Of a DNA stretch of 64,000 nt, positions 35,621 to 47,799 are shown one piece after another. Numbering within the stretch: position 1 is the stretch's first letter; every line of letters begins with the position of its first letter. Below the pieces are notes generated by a model that saw only the letters and a program-made list of their open reading frames with translations, was not told the origin of the DNA and ran no database searches. The stretch is from Mytilus edulis (Eukaryota > Mollusca > Bivalvia > Mytilida > Mytilidae): positions 26,239,133 to 26,303,132 of the forward strand of contig NC_092346.1 of the NCBI RefSeq assembly GCF_963676685.1, read 5' to 3'. The translations under genes were made by a program, and so were the position numbers.

Positions 35621-35970
35621 TAAATCGTTTTTGTATAACATTAAATTTTCTATATTTTTCACTGTTTTGTGTTTTATTTTCTGAATGATCAGTCAAAATA
35701 GTATAAGCTGAATATATGAAGGGTTGACAGAAACGGACCTGCCTCTCGTAAGATGTAATTCGCCCCGCGGAACTAAAAAGATAAGTTCGATCACTGAGTT
35801 AGGACTTTATTGAATACAAATGCATTAGAAAAAGTCAAAATAAAACAAGGGCACATAACAAGTAGTTTACTTATTGTATTTTCTATGGTCCAAGAGCTGT
35901 AATTTTGTGAAAGTAGTTACTCCAAAAAACAAAATCGACTGGTACCTAACCATCTTACACATACCAAAAA

Positions 35971-36280
35971 ATCATAGAAATAAGAAGATGCGGTATGTAA
36001 AAGCTTGCTTGACAAGACATCTAGTCACAGGGACGTAAATGTATTCAATAATAGGACACAGTATGGCCTTCAACTATGATACAAAACCCAAACTGTATAG
36101 TAGGCTAGTATAGCTCCTACAAGACATATCCAATCTCGAAAACCATAGAGTGACAGACAACAACCAAAGACCACCACCTAATTATATGCTCCTCAGACAC
36201 TCAAATAATGTGTCAGGGTTCAACATTGTTTGCTAGTTCTCGAAACACTCTTGAGTGTTATTAACACGCATGGAATAGAG
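35971..36280 (+). repeat. SINE-like repeat, diverged copy at end of unit B
   Basis: 'agaagatgcggtatgtaaaa', 'cacagtatggccttcaacta' and 'tcctcagacactcaaataat'. Extends past the end of the segmental duplication. Confidence 0.5.
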
Positions 36281-36385
36281 TTGCAACAACACACCACTAG
36301 ACTAACCAATGAATTCAGTAAAGCCCGTTAATTTTGTCTTCTTCCTAGGCGTTTCTAAATATGCTACTTGCCGGTATTATGCATA

Positions 36386-39300
36386 CAGCCCGTAACAGAG
36401 TAGTGATCGAATTCGCGTTTCTTTACCGTCAGAATAAGTTACGTTATCGACAAACTTATTTCAGAAGTGACATTTAATTTTCTTCATCGACAAAATATTT
36501 CATGTCCAACGTGTAAGTTTTCATTGTTTAAGTCGAAGTTTTTTTAACACAGTAAAACATTTTTTATAATCAACCTCTGTCATTGGCATTTTCATTTTAA
36601 CGGTAAAGGATCAAATACGGGATCTCCGAAATTTCTATCATTTGTTACGAGGAAATCATTATTCAATCGAACATATGTCTTTGTTCATGACACATATTAT
36701 GAAATACAAAGGAGTTGAAATGATCAAATACTTTCGAACTGACGGAAACAAAAATACATAATCTAGAATGTGTGTTCTGTCATAAACAATGGCTTCGTCG
36801 TGCGATCTTAGCTGTAGTTGGTGCGACCTCGATAAAATCTTTATCAATTTAGAATAAGCGATAAATATTCATGACTACAATGACGAGCATTAGCCTTTTA
36901 AAAAGGGCTATAGTCGACTCTTAGCTGATGAAAATGGAAAGTGCTCTCGCTTTGTAGATTAATTCATTTAGCCACTTGGATCAATCAACAAATTTTACCA
37001 CACACGTGAGGTCACACGTTATGAAGAAGTATATATCGTTTAACGTTGTTGTTTACGAAACTCCAGAAGATTCGACTATTTATAGATAAAATTTACCTGT
37101 GTACCAATATTATGAATATGCATGATTAATGACCAGGCAAAATCTAATTGCTAATATAGAGAGGACAAATCCGATACTCTACGGGATTGACGGACATTTA
37201 CTAGATTTGGATTGTCCTAACCAATCAATAAATTTTGATTATTCACGTCTCGGAATATCTTCCAATCAGGTAGCAAGAAAAATTCACGCACTAACTGTGC
37301 ATCGTTCAATTCTTAATGAGTCGATAATAATGAATTTATTGGAGTCACATCCACTGTTTCTACTGTAAACACGAACTCGTCGGTTAGTGCAATGAAGACA
37401 CTTTTATAAATTGAGATTGTTGGTTTATTCTTTACACCTTCGAGGTATTAAAATTATTTCAGTGTTTATTTAAAGTTAAATTTATTTTCAAATCTCTTCT
37501 GTTTAAAATTGTCGAAACTTCTGTTTAAGATTTCTGTGGTAAACTATCTATTCTATAGTTAGGACCATTTTATAATAAAAACCCTTTTGTTCAAGAATAC
37601 TTTCTTTATAGAAGTATAGATCTGCTGGTTATAGATTTTTTTTTTATAACTTTCATTATTGTGACGACGCGCTATGAAATCCAGATTAATTTATAAATGA
37701 AGTTGTATATAAATGTTTGGTCATAAACACAAATCTTTTAAACAGTTCGACGAGTGCGTCAATGTTACAGTAGTCTGTTTACTGTAAGTTACTAAGCTTG
37801 GCCCGATTCATCTGTTATTTATGGAAACTAATTCACCACTTTCTGAGACATTCATTTTTATTTCACCATCAGACATGGAGCTACATTTGTAACTAAAGGG
37901 AAACTCTCAAATTAAAGAAATTTGACATGATATACTGAAACTTTCTTATAATCAATTAAACGACTGCTTTTCTTAGATATGTGATTTTTCATGGTCAAAC
38001 ATTTTCATTGTTAACGGACATTTTGAGATTTTGTAATGTAAAAAAATCAACATTCAAAATTTAGAACTTCATGAACATGTACAGGAAGCTGAATTATTGC
38101 ACATCTATGTACTACTTAAAATTGTACTTCGATCTGTTGCGTCCTTAAAATGTTCTGACCGTCCTAAGATTTAATGTACGGAAATGTTTCGGTAAATTAA
38201 ATTCAAATCCGAATTGAATGTTTATGACACACAAAAAGAGAAACCAGAATCTCTTGATGACCAAACGTATGTACATGTTGGGGCGATTTAGAGCTTTTCA
38301 GAAGCTCAGTGAGATTCCATCCTTGTTGAAAGCCTTGTGGAGACCTTTATATTTTTAAATTCCCTCTGTTTTTCTCATGGATGGAGAGTGGTCTCTCTGT
38401 AAATTATCCCGTATCTTTTCATTTTCCTATTTACCGAAGGTTCCATGTGAAAATTTCCATTGGATCATATCTGTTAAACTGAAATAAATTTCCTTCAAAT
38501 CGAAGTAAAAAAATACAAATGTACCCTTTAACATTTGAAATGTTGAAGAAAAAATTGCTCTATATTTTAAGTTATTGACGAATATTTGAAATTTAAACCT
38601 CTATAAGATGTGATGTACGGCATTTCATTTTATCATTGGTAATGATCCATATCTGACAGAGAAGAAATATTCATAATTCTCAGAAAGTTTTCATAAATAT
38701 TGTTAGATACCACTAATCGTTTCAACAATCAAGACAACAGAAACAAACAGGGGAAAAAAATATGAAAATGAAAAGATATGACTTAAGTGTTAGCATGTTC
38801 AGGGAGACGGCACTCAATTTACAAAAAAATAATTGATGTTTTAAGGAACTGTAGAGGTCTCCACAGGTTTTCAACAAGGGTAGAATTCAAAACCTTGAAT
38901 ATGAAATCCATGATACTTTTTCTGTGCGGTAGTTATATCTACAAAATCCAATCATGTACATGACATATAATACATGTATATTCATACATGTATATTTATA
39001 TATTGGGAATTTATTTTTGTTTCCAAACAGAATTATAAGGTTATGTATAAGTGCCTCCGTTCACTGCACAATTGTAAATTGTCTTCCTAAAGACCAGCAA
39101 AAATAAATGGCACAAGTTCACGAAGTCATAAAAAAGTCGTATAATTTACGTTATCGAACAAAAAATCAGAAATACGGAATATTATATGTGAATGGTTAGG
39201 AAATCCGTTTCCCCTACATGTTTTAAAAGTCAAAGAAAAATGTTTTCCCTGATACAAACGTTTTAAAAGAACCAGCTTTGTGCATAACATATAGACAATT

Positions 39301-40173
39301 CGACTGGATATAAGGAAGTTAATATGTTTACTCTGATTTGAAATTATCTTTTAGAACTTTTTTTAGTAATTGAGAACCTATGTTGTTTATGGGTAATAGG
39401 TGAAATGTTGCATGATCCCTCAAAATGACAGCAAGCGCAGTTTTCCGGACGATTTTCATTTGTACACTGCTAAAAACTGTCAGGTCCTGGCCATGGTATA
39501 TTTTGGAGAATTTTTTTTTACTGATTTTTACTAAAAAAATTATTCTCTGTGTGTGCCATTGCAAGAAATAGTTTTGCTCGTTATTTTGTCATATTAAAAA
39601 AAATTCTCAACAAAATTTTCCCGTTTAAACTGTACTAGAAAAAGTTTGGCATGTGAAACGGACGAAGACATATTCTAACAGAAGTACAAATACCAGTCCT
39701 CCCTTTTGTGTATACATATGAGAAAACATTTCAAAGTTATTGATTGAATTCAAATCCATCACACATACGGTACACATTGTAGTCCGAAAAAATAAAGGAC
39801 TTCATTCCTATCAAGCACCTTTTTAATTGTTTACCAGTATATTTCTTTTAGTTTTGGGTAAAATTGTAAAGGAAATAATACTATCAAGATGTCCTTCCAT
39901 AAATCTTTTTTTTCTGTTCTGACTTTGAAGAAATGACTACTTTTCGCCCAATCGATATGTTGCATGGACATATTTTGTTTCATATTATTAGAATTATTTT
40001 CAATATTATCGGTATTAAACTTGATTATGGACACATGAAAGTTTGTCAGCATTGTCAATCTTTTAACGTTAAAGTACCAATAGTTCGGTCACTACTCAAT
40101 TAAGTTTGTCGATAACGTAGCTAATTTTGACGGTAAAGAAACATCAATTCGATCACTTCTCTGTTACGGGCTG
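36386..40173. mobile_element. 3.8-kb element with 88-bp inverted termini and TA duplication
   Basis: Both ends start CAGCCCGTAACAGAG. The arms (36386-36473 and 40086-40173 inverted) match over about 88 bp with roughly 11 mismatches, including 'GTTTCTTTACCGTCA' and 'TACGTTATCGACAAACTTA'. TA flanks both sides (36384-36385, 40174-40175), as in Tc1/mariner-type insertions. The interior has no open frame above about 80 residues, so it is non-autonomous or decayed. A nested inverted pair at 38,313-38,349 and 38,852-38,889 ('cttgttgaaagcc', 'tgtggagacc') suggests a smaller element inside. Confidence 0.8.
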
Positions 40174-40675
40174 TATGTTCAGTAATTTTCCATCTTATAT
40201 TTACAGTTTGTTCTTATGTTGTACTGTTTAGTTACATCACTGTCCTGTGATAGGCTGGAGTTGAGCATTCACAAACATTAGTAACACTATCACATTGTCC
40301 AGTCTGATTAGAATGCAGTCATCTCTTAATTAGAGTCCTCGTATATATAATATCATATTAGGATTACGAAACCAGAGATCTGCATTTTAATAAGATTTTT
40401 AGAATCGGTGTCCAAGAAGAGGATGTAATAACCTTCAAATTTATTTTATAGTACGTCTTTCTATGTTGTGATGTTACACTATTGTTTCGGTAAGGGTGAA
40501 GGTTGGTACCTATTGAAACGTTTAAACTCACTGCATTTGTTTGCACGTTTATTATATAGATTAGACCGTTGGTTTTCCCGTTTGAATAGTTTAACACCAC
40601 TGAACAGCAGCCCTGTTCTACTAGTAACAAGATGGGTAGTCTTGTTTAACCAATTGCTCACGTAATATGATGTGC
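40174..40675. other. Non-coding DNA
   Basis: Overlapping open frames of 65-90 residues on both strands conflict with one another and show no splice context or familiar motif. I see no gene here. Confidence 0.4.
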
Positions 40676-40850
40676 CAGTGGCGGATCCAGAACTTTTCCT
40701 AAGGGGTGGGGAGGGCTCTAACTGACCTAAAAGGGGTGACGCTCCAGTCATGCTTCAGTAATTCCCTATATAAACAACCAATATTTTTTCCACGACAAAA
40801 GGGGGGCGGGCCCCAGCACCCCTCCAGATCCGCCTATATGTAACTGCTGA
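40676..40850. repeat. MITE-like element with 'ggcggatc' ends
   Basis: The left end 'agtggcggatccagaac' is inverse to the right end 'ccagatccgcctat'. Between them lie a GC-rich, C/G-run interior and 'ctccagtcatgcttcagtaa'. A diverged relative without clear ends is at 42,660-42,790 ('ctccagtcatgcttgccttc'). Confidence 0.6.
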
Positions 40851-41204
40851 TCCCAGTCAGTGAACCCCTTTTCGGTAATCACAAATCTGCAACTGTGACG
40901 GTAAACCATTATGATGTATATATACTGAGCAAAACAGCAGGAATATTTTTCAGCCGTATGGTATTTACGTATAGATAGGAGTTATCAAGGGTGTCAAGTT
41001 AAGGTGTTTTCATAAGTTTGCCACAACCCCACTTTTCAGTCTATCATGACGTGACGTACTTCACTAAAACGAAATCATTGATACCGCTTTTACGCCAAAA
41101 AAATAATCTTTTCTCTTCCTCTTAACTTCAGATACCTTTTACATCAAAAAACTATACTAACCTCCAATCAGAGTATGCTAGTCCTAAAGACAGATAAATT
41201 GCAT

Positions 41205-41300
41205 GGTTATATGTCGGACTAGTCTACTCTTAAAGAAGGGTAGTGTACCTACCATCTATATGACTTCACGGTTAAGCTAGTAATTAGCCAAAGACATTTC
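41205..41300. repeat. Half copy of the palindromic MITE seen at 9565-9838
   Basis: 'ggactagtctactcttaaag', 'aagggtagtgtacctaccat' and 'gacttcacggttaagctag' match the core and one arm of that element. Confidence 0.5.
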
Positions 41301-41667
41301 CGTAAGTCATTTTGGTATTATATGCAAATTAAATTGAAATATATAATTATTAACACAGCTATAATTCTGTGAATTTTTTTTTATTATTAAAAATAGGTGT
41401 TCGAAATCTAAATCGGATTTTAGTCAACTCTCTCCGATATTGATCTGTAATTCGCAATGAATTTTGACAGATAGCGGGAAAATTATATCATTAGTGATTA
41501 GGAAAGAGAACAGCTCAGAGAGGGCAGGTATAAAATCAAGACAGATAAGACACAATCATTTAGTGTTCATGATGAGAAATGAAAACTTTGTATTAGGATC
41601 ATGAACATTTATAAAAGTTTAAAATATTCTGAAACAAAAAAAGCAAATTATGAAGAACATGCATAAT

Positions 41668-41741
41668 AAACGCAATAAATGCAACTAGATTACATGTATA
41701 TAACATTTATATACATGTAATCTAGTTGCATTTATTGTGTT
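41668..41741. repeat. Near-perfect palindrome, about 32-bp arms
   Basis: 'caataaatgcaactagatta' plus 'catgtatata' and its inverse are separated by about four bases. It could form a long hairpin or cruciform. Not followed by a terminator-like context. Confidence 0.85.
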
Positions 41742-41877
41742 TACAACATAAAGTTTACATAGAACTTTTAAAATAAAAAGAAAAAAAAAATATTCACCTA
41801 TATAAACTAAAATTTTTCCAAATTATGCATTTCCCCAATTGGTGTGCTTCTAACTGTTCAGTATTTATAAAAAGAAA

Positions 41878-42052
41878 AAAGAAAATGTGGTATGATTGCC
41901 AATGAGACAACTGTATATCCACAAGAGACCAAAATGACACAGAAATTAACAAATATATGTCACTGTACGACCTTGAACAATGAGCAAAGCCCATAATGCA
42001 TAGTCAGCTTTAAAAGGCCCCAAATGACAAGTGAATTCAAAGAAGAAAACTG
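41878..42052 (+). repeat. SINE-like repeat
   Basis: 'gaaaatgtggtatgattgcc', 'aatgagacaac', 'cactgtacgaccttgaacaa' and 'cagctttaaaaggcccc'. Confidence 0.7.
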
Positions 42053-42292
42053 CCTTATTTTTTAAGCCAATTTCTAGCAATTCAAGTGAATCACTTTTAT
42101 TGCCTATAATTGACAAATTTAGTCTTTGTTGGTCAAATAGAATTGTTACAGTTCTATACATGTTTTTTTTTCTTCATTAAACCAATTGAGAGGCGCTATG
42201 ATTACAAACATGGACATCAATTAGTGCTTACATGTACATGTATAAATGCATATATACAGACTTGTGACAGTAGAAAAATTTATATGGAGATA

Positions 42293-42620
42293 AAACAGGC
42301 TATTATTTGAACTTGGAATTATTTTTAATTATGGAATTTCCATAATTTCTTGTGTCTAAAATTTTTAGTAAATTCTAAGTTTATTTGGTATTATAATCTT
42401 TTGAGCGGTTAATAACACTTTCCATTAAATGTATTTTGGTTAGATAGTGTTGTGCGCGGCACAGTACATTCTATTGAAAATATACTATTTACTTTGTAAT
42501 AGAAAGTGTTGTGCACAGCACAGAATAAACATGGAATTTTTTTTAAATTTTAATAACAAGAAAACAAGCAAATTCCATAATTAAAAATAATTCCAAGTTC
42601 AAATAATAGTCTGTTATAAA
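42293..42620. repeat. MITE with about 45-bp inverted ends
   Basis: Left 'ggctattatttgaacttgga' with 'attatttttaattatggaat' recurs inverted at 42,562-42,618. The interior has two direct copies of 'gtgttgtgc', each followed two to four bases later by 'gcacag' (near 42,447 and 42,509). Non-coding. Confidence 0.75.
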
Positions 42621-42659
42621 TACAATTTGATATTAAACAAAACAATTAACAGGTTGGGA

Positions 42660-42790
42660 CCCCCTCTCCAGGTGAGGGACAGTGGCTGATCAAGAAATTT
42701 TTACATGTGGCGGCCCACTCCAGTCATGCTTGCCTTCTGTGATTCCCTGTTTAAAAAAACCCTGTCCTCCTCTAATTGCACCTCTAAGGG
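42660..42790. repeat. Diverged relative of the 40,676 MITE
   Basis: Shares 'ctccagtcatgctt' and 'gattccctgtttaaa' with that element. Boundaries unclear. Confidence 0.4.
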
Positions 42791-42940
42791 GTACTCCTTA
42801 AATGAGGGACTGTCAGTCAATCAAGGGGTCACTTTGCTGTTGTAGAAAATAAAACAGAAAAACTTATTGTTTGTTGATGAGTTACATATAAGTTTTTTGT
42901 TCATATGTTATTCCGGGTACGCGTACGTAAATAAGACAGT

Positions 42941-43117
42941 TAGTGTCTTGTTTGAATTGTTTCACATTTGTGATTTCGGCCGGGGCCTTTTATAGCTGAC
43001 TATGCCACATGGGCTTTGCTCATTGTTGAAGGCCTAATAGTGCCCTATACTTGTTAATTTCTGTGTCATATGTTATCTTGTGAAGAGTTGTCTCATTGGC
43101 AATCACACCACATCTTT
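42941..43117 (-). repeat. SINE-like repeat, reverse copy
   Basis: 'ggggccttttatagctgact', 'gggctttgctcattgttgaa' and 'ttgtctcattggcaatcaca' are the inverse of the family signature. Confidence 0.75.
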
Positions 43118-43123
43118 TTTTAG

Positions 43124-43838
43124 GCTCACCTGGCCCTATTGGGCCAAGTGAGTATTTTTTAGCGTCCGTCCCCTGTTGTCGTCATTAGCTTTTTACATTT
43201 TAAACTTCTATAGAACCACTGATTGGAATGAAACCAAACATGGCATGAATGTTCCTTATGAGGTGCTGGCTAAGTGTTGTTACTTTAAAGCTGATCCATC
43301 ATCAAAGATGGCCGTGGCTGCCAGCAGGGGACTTAGTTTAACATAGAACCCTATGGGATATACATATAAATGTCTTTTTATAGAGAACAACTGAATGGAA
43401 TGAAACCAAACAGGAATGTTCCTTATGAGGTGCTGACCATGTGTTGTTACTTTGAAGCCGATCCATCTGACATCTAAGATGGCCGCCAATCATGCCAATG
43501 GATGACTAAGTTTTACATAAGACCCTAGGGGAAATACATACAAATGTCATCTTTTAGAGAAACACTCAATGGAATGAAACCAAACATAGCATGAATGTTC
43601 CTTTAGAGGTTCTGACCAAGTGTTGTTACTTTGCAGCCGATTCATTATCTAAGATGGCCGCCAGGGGGGAACTAAAGTTTAGCATAGGAAAATCTTCTTT
43701 TAGAGAACCACAGAATAGAATGCAATATTTAACCAAATTTGGTCTCAATCATTATTTAAGTACCTGTTATGATTTTTATCTTTTTTCAAAAATTCAAGTA
43801 GAGTTAGGTGAGCAACACAGGCTCCTGAGAGCCTCTAG
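43124..43838 (+). repeat. 'aggctcacctggccctattg' repeat with internal tandem units
   Basis: Begins 'aggctcacctggccctattg' and ends 'caggctcctgagagcctct'. Three internal units of roughly 170-190 bp contain 'atggaatgaaaccaaaca', 'aagtgttgttactttg' and 'aagatggccg'. I recall this as a frequent bivalve repeat. The small open frames on both strands are repeat artefacts. Confidence 0.75.
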
Positions 43839-44588
43839 TTATATTAGCTTTGCTTTTGACTTAAAAGGGGAAAATTCTTTATAATTTCAAACAACTTTTC
43901 TCACTTTCTTTTAATATTGGAGAAGATGCAAGTCAATGAATATTACAAAATTCTTGGAAATGTTTTGACCATATGATACCAGGTAGACGTATAGTTCTTT
44001 GGGAAAAGTTTCTTCAAATATTATAAATATGTTCCCTTTTGTACTTTTTGAAGTGGTTTTTCAAATGTACAATATTTAAAAGGGGTGCTCATTACTTTGA
44101 GGGGTTAACCCTTATTTTGTTCCCAACCTGAGTAAAGTTGTACTATAAAAAAAAAATGTAATCTCCTTTGAAACATTTATTAGGTACTGATTATCAGATT
44201 GTCTGCAAAATGATATTGTAAAATATCAGCTGCAAGTTACAAAATGAAGATTTTTTGTATTCTTCCTATTGTTTCGAGCAGCTGCTATTTTACAATCTCT
44301 ATATACAGATTTCGGGCTGTATTTGTGTCATTTGAAGTGTCATACCCCTAGCCAGGTGGGTTCAGGGGGTTTGGACACCCCCCGCCTTGAAAACAAATAA
44401 TCACTGTTAAAGTCAATGTTCTGTTCGAATTGTGACTGTGAAAGTCAAGTTTGTGAGTCCATCAAAACCCCAAATTGGAAATTCCTGGCTACAGGCCTGA
44501 GTGTTTTTCTGTGTTTCACCAGCAAACCAAAAGATGACTTGATAAGTTCAGGTCAGACTTATTATAAACTAATATTTTTCTATTTTCA
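43839..44588. other. Region upstream of Cys-rich paralogue 2
   Basis: AT-rich and non-coding as far as can be seen. It probably holds the promoter and 5' UTR intron of the gene at 44,621, since an acceptor-like 'tctattttcag' ends at 44589. No promoter motif is claimed. Confidence 0.35.
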
Positions 44589-44620
44589 GTCCAGAAAAGC
44601 TTCTTATATACCGAAGTAAA

Positions 44621-47600
44621 ATGGATCCAGGCTTAGAAGAAAAAGGTAATAAATTAAAGATAAAAAAGGTAGAAACCAAAAAAGTACATTTTGGTTCATT
44701 TACGGTATATTTAGCCAAAGTGCTTCCTTCATAAAAAAAAATCTAATGAATAATCACATATAAAAACATGAACAACAGCAAAAAAAAAAAAAAAATTGAT
44801 TTACACTAGGTTACATATCAAAATAAGATCTGATATTGTCAATGTAAATTTACCCCAGAATAGAGGTCTCCTACGAACCTTTATTATAAACATTACCATA
44901 ATATCTGTTCCAGTTGGAACAAATATAATAATGATAAGGTTTAATTATGGTCAAATGTGTAAAAATTATAAATGCATAAAGAAGATTTTTTTTTCTGGAC
45001 ATAGGATAACTAGTTTACAACTGAATCAAAATCGAAAAAAAAATAATTCCACACCGTTTTACATTAAAATTTCCTCTTTATTCATAAATCTTGAATTTTT
45101 ACCTTTTTCAGGATCAAACAATAGTGCCGGTTCTGAAACACCTATGGATACAGCTGAAGGGTCAAGTGACTCCAAAAGTCCTAAACGTAGTAAAAATGAT
45201 AAGTTACTAGACTCTGACTCTAGCAGTCCATGGTCTGACTTTCCCAGCTTGAGTGACGATGATTCATCTGAGGAAGAAGACATTGAGGAAGGTGAACGCA
45301 CAAGTCAGATTAAACTGGACAGATTGTTCTGGTATCTTTATTCTAGGTTATTGAAAGATAAAACATGTTTAAATGACATTTACACAGACCTTTTTGCTAA
45401 TCCTGGACTTTATGACAAGTTTAAATTCATCAAGAAAATCATGAATGCTTGTGAGTTTGGACCAACCTTTGATACTTTTTGTTTTTCCCTGCCAAGGCCA
45501 GATAATATGGAGAACGATTTCAAAAGAGCTGTTCACAGCATGAAAGAGCTTCTAAAGAAGTGTCAAGATGGGTCTGTTACAACAACTTGTATGAATTCTT
45601 TAGATTTTCCTTCGGAGTCATCCAAACAAATGGCGGAAAAATTATTGCAGAAGTTAAAGAAGAAACTTGAAAGAGAACCAGTTGAACAACCCAAACAAGA
45701 TAAAGCTCTTCGTGAACAAACAAAGAAGGCTGAACAAATCCCAGATAAGGGGGTCAATGGTACTAAAAATGATGATCAGGACACAAGTTTTAAAGAAAAA
45801 GCTTCCTCCAATGCATCAAATACAAGTAAAAAAGAAACCAGTTCCAAAAATAATACTAGTTGCAAGGAAGACAATACCAGTCTAAAGGCCGCAAATTCTC
45901 AGGATCAAGAAAAGAAGGTAAATGGTTCTAAAACAAATGCTGGTTCCTATTCTGAAAATGATGATCTAAAGGACACCAGTTCTAAAGAAAAAGCTACATC
46001 CAAAGCATCAAAAACTAGTAAAAAAGAAACCAGTTCCAAAAATAATACTAGTTCCAAGGAAGATAATGCCAGTCAAAAGGCCACCAGTTCTAAGGATCAA
46101 GATAAGCAGACACCAGATGATCCAGATGCAGAACATGATCAGAATGAGGAAAGCATAGACGAAAACCAGGAGGAGCACAATGATTCAGACTGGGATTATT
46201 ATGGAGCTGAAGAGGAGTTTGATGAACTTACAGAGGATAAAAAAATAAATAAGATTCTTGCAAATAGCTTCCCACATAATATAATTTATTTGCTGTCGGA
46301 TGGAAAAACAGATATTATACCATCTTGGTGTGGTCAGATACAGGTTCTTGTCAATCCTGTCAATAAAATATTGTCATTTTTGATGTATGATTATGTACCA
46401 TTGTATCCAGATGATATAAGAGGAGCGATATTAAATGGAATGTCAGCACCAGTTGTCCGTAGAAACATTGCTAAGGAACTTGAGAAGTTTGAATGTTGCA
46501 GACTGTTAAGGATGGATGTTCCACTAAAAAGCTTGGAAGAATTGTTTGTAGTTCAGCCAAATGATAGGGAGTTCCTCATATTTTCAAAATTGACTCCTCC
46601 TGCAAAATTTTATCAGAGATATATCAGTGTCAGTTGCAGGGATCGAAATAATTGGAGTGAAAGGCAGCCATTTTTACCTTTTGAAGGTCATTCGTTTTCC
46701 GATTGTTCAAGAAAGTATATGCTCATTTTTGGTGGAGAAGTTTCAGAGATGTCAGACATCATGGCACAGATAATTGCATGTAGACCAGAACAAAAAATAT
46801 GTACTGAACCAAAGGGAAAAATTACTATGGTGGATCTAATAGAAAAATTAAATGAAAATGGTGATCCAGAAAATTCCAGTGCAATTAACACTCACTCTAG
46901 AGAGGAGGAGACTGAGCATCAAAATATAGATGTTAATATAAGGCACAGGAACAATATATTGGACATGTTGATTAAGTACAAAATTATCAATGAAGATCAG
47001 GGTGAAAAAATTAAACAGAATGTGGATTTGAAACAAAAAAAGCCACAAAATAAGAAGATAAACAACTTTCTTGACAAGCTAGATCTTGACCCATGTTTGA
47101 AGGATTATGTCAATTTTGGATGTGAAGATGTCAGCAAATTGGAGAAGCACTTGACAAAAAAATTAGAAGCTGGAGAATATGGCCATGAAATGGAGAGCTT
47201 GATGTTGAAATATCCAGAAAGATACAACTTTGATGATATAACAGTTGCTGAATTCCTTAATGCAGAAAAAGAGGATAAAAGCTATAGGACTCTTTTTTAT
47301 TCCTTTTGCAGGTCTGAACCAGAACAATGCGACTGCACATGGCACTGTAAGGTATGCAAGCAGTGCCAGGATTGGAGATCTTGGCATTGTTCCAACTGCA
47401 ACAAATGTGCATATGGCATATCAAATTCCATATGTGAATATTGTGGCTATAAAAGTTCTGGAAAATTTATTCTTCAGCCTGATTCATATCACACAGAAAA
47501 AATAGAAGCATATGAAGGAATGTATACTTGTAATAAAATAAAAGACCACTGGAATTTAAAGTTGTCCATAGATGATGTCCCGGATTGGACAAAAGAGGTG

Positions 47601-47795
47601 AAAGTTGATGATGAAAGTTCAGGAGACTTCAAGCTAAAAGATTATATAAACAGGGATGACCTTGGAATAGTTAACCTTTGGGCATTGGCTATAGGGTTGT
47701 CTGGTAGTGGTCCAAGGAGGCACATTGGTCGTTTCTTCACTGAGTATTTTAGATATCAAATTGCAGAAAATATTCCTCTGATTGTGTTACATTAA
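44621..47795 (+). CDS. Unrecognised Cys-rich family protein, paralogue 2 (902 aa)
   Basis: Two coding exons, 44621-44645 (MDPGLEEK plus one base) and 45112-47795. They join in phase 1 across GTAATA...TTTTTCAG. The longer open frame running back to 44,796 is intron read-through. Domain order: acidic/Ser-rich 10-72; block 1 at 107-200 ('[19 protein letters not shown]', 'FSLPRP'); Ser/Lys/Asn linker 200-380 with two 64-residue repeats starting at 232 and 296 ('[12 protein letters not shown]'); block 2 at 394-445 ('[16 protein letters not shown]'); 468-562 ('[11 protein letters not shown]', '[17 protein letters not shown]'); helical 617-645; 665-693; Cys-rich module 750-788 (two WHC-x2-C-x2-C, then C-x2-CGY); 'DDVPDW' 829-834; C-terminal '[12 protein letters not shown]' 873-884. 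No signal peptide or membrane segment. The nearest relative is paralogue 3. Function unknown. Confidence 0.85.
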
Positions 47796-47799
47796 TAAA
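47794..47799 (+). terminator. AATAAA overlapping the stop codon of paralogue 2
   Basis: The stop TAA is followed by TAA-ATG, making AATAAA across the stop, as in paralogue 1. Another AATAAA occurs near 49,098 after an AT-rich stretch that may be a long alternative 3' UTR (47,800-49,110). Confidence 0.35.

Larger units (their letters stand above)
30863..36168 (+). repeat. Segmental duplication, unit B
   Basis: Collinear with 24,484-29,815 (see unit A). Unit B carries a SINE insertion that A lacks and lacks the 226-bp element present in A. Confidence 0.9.

Noticed and set aside
37129-37368. 79-residue open frame inside the 3.8-kb TIR element as a transposase
   Set aside because: Far too short, with no catalytic motif or helix-turn-helix pattern I could support.
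44796-45111. N-terminal extension of the long open frame of paralogue 2
   Set aside because: A good acceptor at 45111 joins in phase to the ATG exon ending at 44645. The extension has AT-rich intron-like composition and does not start at a true ATG.
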